DNA from: CAVRZY01 sp963725415 | GTDB lineage: Bacteria; Acidobacteriota; Terriglobia; Bryobacterales; Bryobacteraceae | Assembly (NCBI GenBank): GCA_963725415.1 | Contig: CAVRZY010000202.1 | Coordinates: 1-5,714, forward strand | Reading direction: 5' to 3' | DNA length: 5,714 nucleotides | Shown: in pieces, positions 4,773-5,714 of the stretch | Layout of the letters: each line of letters starts with the position of its first letter | How positions within the stretch are numbered: the first letter of the stretch is position 1 | Made by a program: the position numbers and the translations under genes | Notes under the pieces: model-generated | What the model was told of the DNA's origin: nothing | Seen by the model: only the letters and a program-made list of their open reading frames with translations | Databases searched by the model: none

Positions 4773-5714
4773 TCAGCCTGCAATCGATTCGGCGTATCGC
4801 TCGGCCTGCTCGATCGTCTCATTGACATTCAGCGTCCCATTCAGAATCTGCGAGGAATTCACGATGTGCAAACCGGGAATCGATGTCTCTATCCCAGGCA
4901 GCCGCTCAGAGTAGTTCACCGTCGGAATCGGAAAAACTCTGGGCACGCGGGACACTCGAAAGCACACCACATCCTCAGCTTCCAGGGCCGGGTACATCCT
5001 CCTGAGCGCCCCCACGAACTCGTCTCTCAGCTCCGCATCGGAGCGCCGGAACACCGCATCGTCGCTGGGAACGTATTTCGGCAGATACACCAGAGTGTTC
5101 CCGCCGAAGTACTCGCAACCCACGAGAGCAGACATCTCGATCACCCCCGTAAAGGGAAGCCGCGAGTCCGTCAGATTGGTTACATAAAAGCCCATCAGTG
5201 GCTTTCGCAACAGCACCGACGCGCAAACGATTCCTTGATACTCGATTCCGTTGAGGCGCGCCTTTTCCGCATCCGGCAGCGCCGGACAGATGCTGGCGGC
5301 GACAGGCGAAGGTACGGTCAGGATAACGTGATCAAACGTTTCGCAGTGACCGTGGGCGAATTCAACCGCCAGCCGCCCTTCCGGCACGGGCCCCACCCGC
5401 TGGGCCGCGTGTCCCGGCTTGAGGCGCACGCCTTCCGCTTCCAGCACCTCGGTGAAACGCGCCAGAATGCTCCGGTAGCCGCCCGGAACATAGCCGAGCA
5501 GTTCCTTTTTCAAGCCGGCTCGCCGCGCCGCATACATTCGGGCTATGTGGGTCCAGATGAAAGCCGCCGAAGCTTTCCCGTAATTCTCACCCAACTTGGC
5601 CCGCAATAACGGGAACCAGATCTTTTCACACGCCCGCCGGCCGGACCATTTCTCCAGCCACCCGCAAACCGGGATTCGCTAGCAATACGTAATGAAGTCA
5701 GGCGTCAGCAAAAC
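4773..5714 (-). pseudogene. FAD-dependent oxidoreductase, amine-oxidase/desaturase-like, C-terminal part, with in-frame TAG
   Basis: The C-terminal 301 residues of a flavin oxidoreductase of the amine oxidase/protoporphyrinogen oxidase/phytoene desaturase type are readable from just after TAG (5679-5681) to TGA at 4773. Counting from the first codon after TAG, features are a WLEKWSG..A.EKIWFPLLRAK block (7-28), YVPGGY (63-68), the FDHVILTVP strand (115-123) and the PGLHIVNSSQ...NGTLNVNET flavin-contact tail (268-287). The N-terminal GxGxxG FAD-binding fold should lie beyond the right edge. The first start codon after TAG that gives a sizeable protein is TTG at 5606, but conserved sequence continues upstream of it, so it is not the true start. 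The frame also continues upstream of TAG to the edge, and a single G-to-T change (GAG to TAG) would explain the stop. It is therefore either a nonsense-mutated gene or an assembly error. It leads the minus-strand run; the substrate could be a lipid or polyprenol, which is inference. Confidence 0.7.

Noticed and set aside
4611..5609. Plus-strand frame of 332 codons opposite the oxidoreductase
   Set aside because: It is a mirror frame, rich in Arg, His and Gln, with no motif. The opposite strand encodes recognisable conserved enzyme and membrane protein sequence.

Overview
The window looks like chromosomal DNA of a GC-rich Gram-negative-type bacterium. The protein styles recall Acidobacteriota (Bryobacter/Solibacter-like): an exported HpcH/HpaI-type aldolase, an exported ankyrin protein, a GT-C membrane glycosyltransferase, and a small exported beta-barrel protein. 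That taxonomic guess rests on remembered family resemblance, not on a search. No phage, CRISPR array, transposase or defence gene is visible.

Layout, left to right. (1) Positions 1-721, minus strand: the N-terminal 240 codons of an exported ankyrin-repeat protein that runs off the left edge. (2) 722-1031: a non-coding spacer with one GC-rich hairpin. (3) 1032-1106, minus: a tRNA-Asn(GTT) gene with encoded CCA and a TATAAT -10 box behind it. (4) 1222-1571: the most unusual part, a 350-bp non-coding block with perfect 18-bp terminal inverted repeats. It is flanked on both sides by ATAA and filled with nested inverted and direct repeats, so it looks like a MITE-type non-autonomous mobile element. 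(5) 1744-2607, plus: a secreted HpcH/HpaI-family aldolase with all five expected active-site positions. (6) 2633-5714, minus: a three-gene, operon-like run. Transcription order is an FAD-dependent amine-oxidase/desaturase-like oxidoreductase (its 5' part is off the window), a 515-residue GT-C glycosyltransferase, and a small exported lipocalin-like protein.

Two of the three genes in the minus-strand run look damaged. The lipocalin-like gene is split by a one-base frameshift at a CCCCGCGGGG palindrome. The oxidoreductase frame meets an in-frame TAG just upstream of clearly conserved sequence. These could be real decay or assembly errors; the sequence alone does not decide. If intact, the run would fit an envelope role: a membrane-facing redox enzyme, a polyprenyl-phosphate-sugar-using glycosyltransferase and an exported small-ligand-binding barrel. 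That role is inference from family and neighbourhood.
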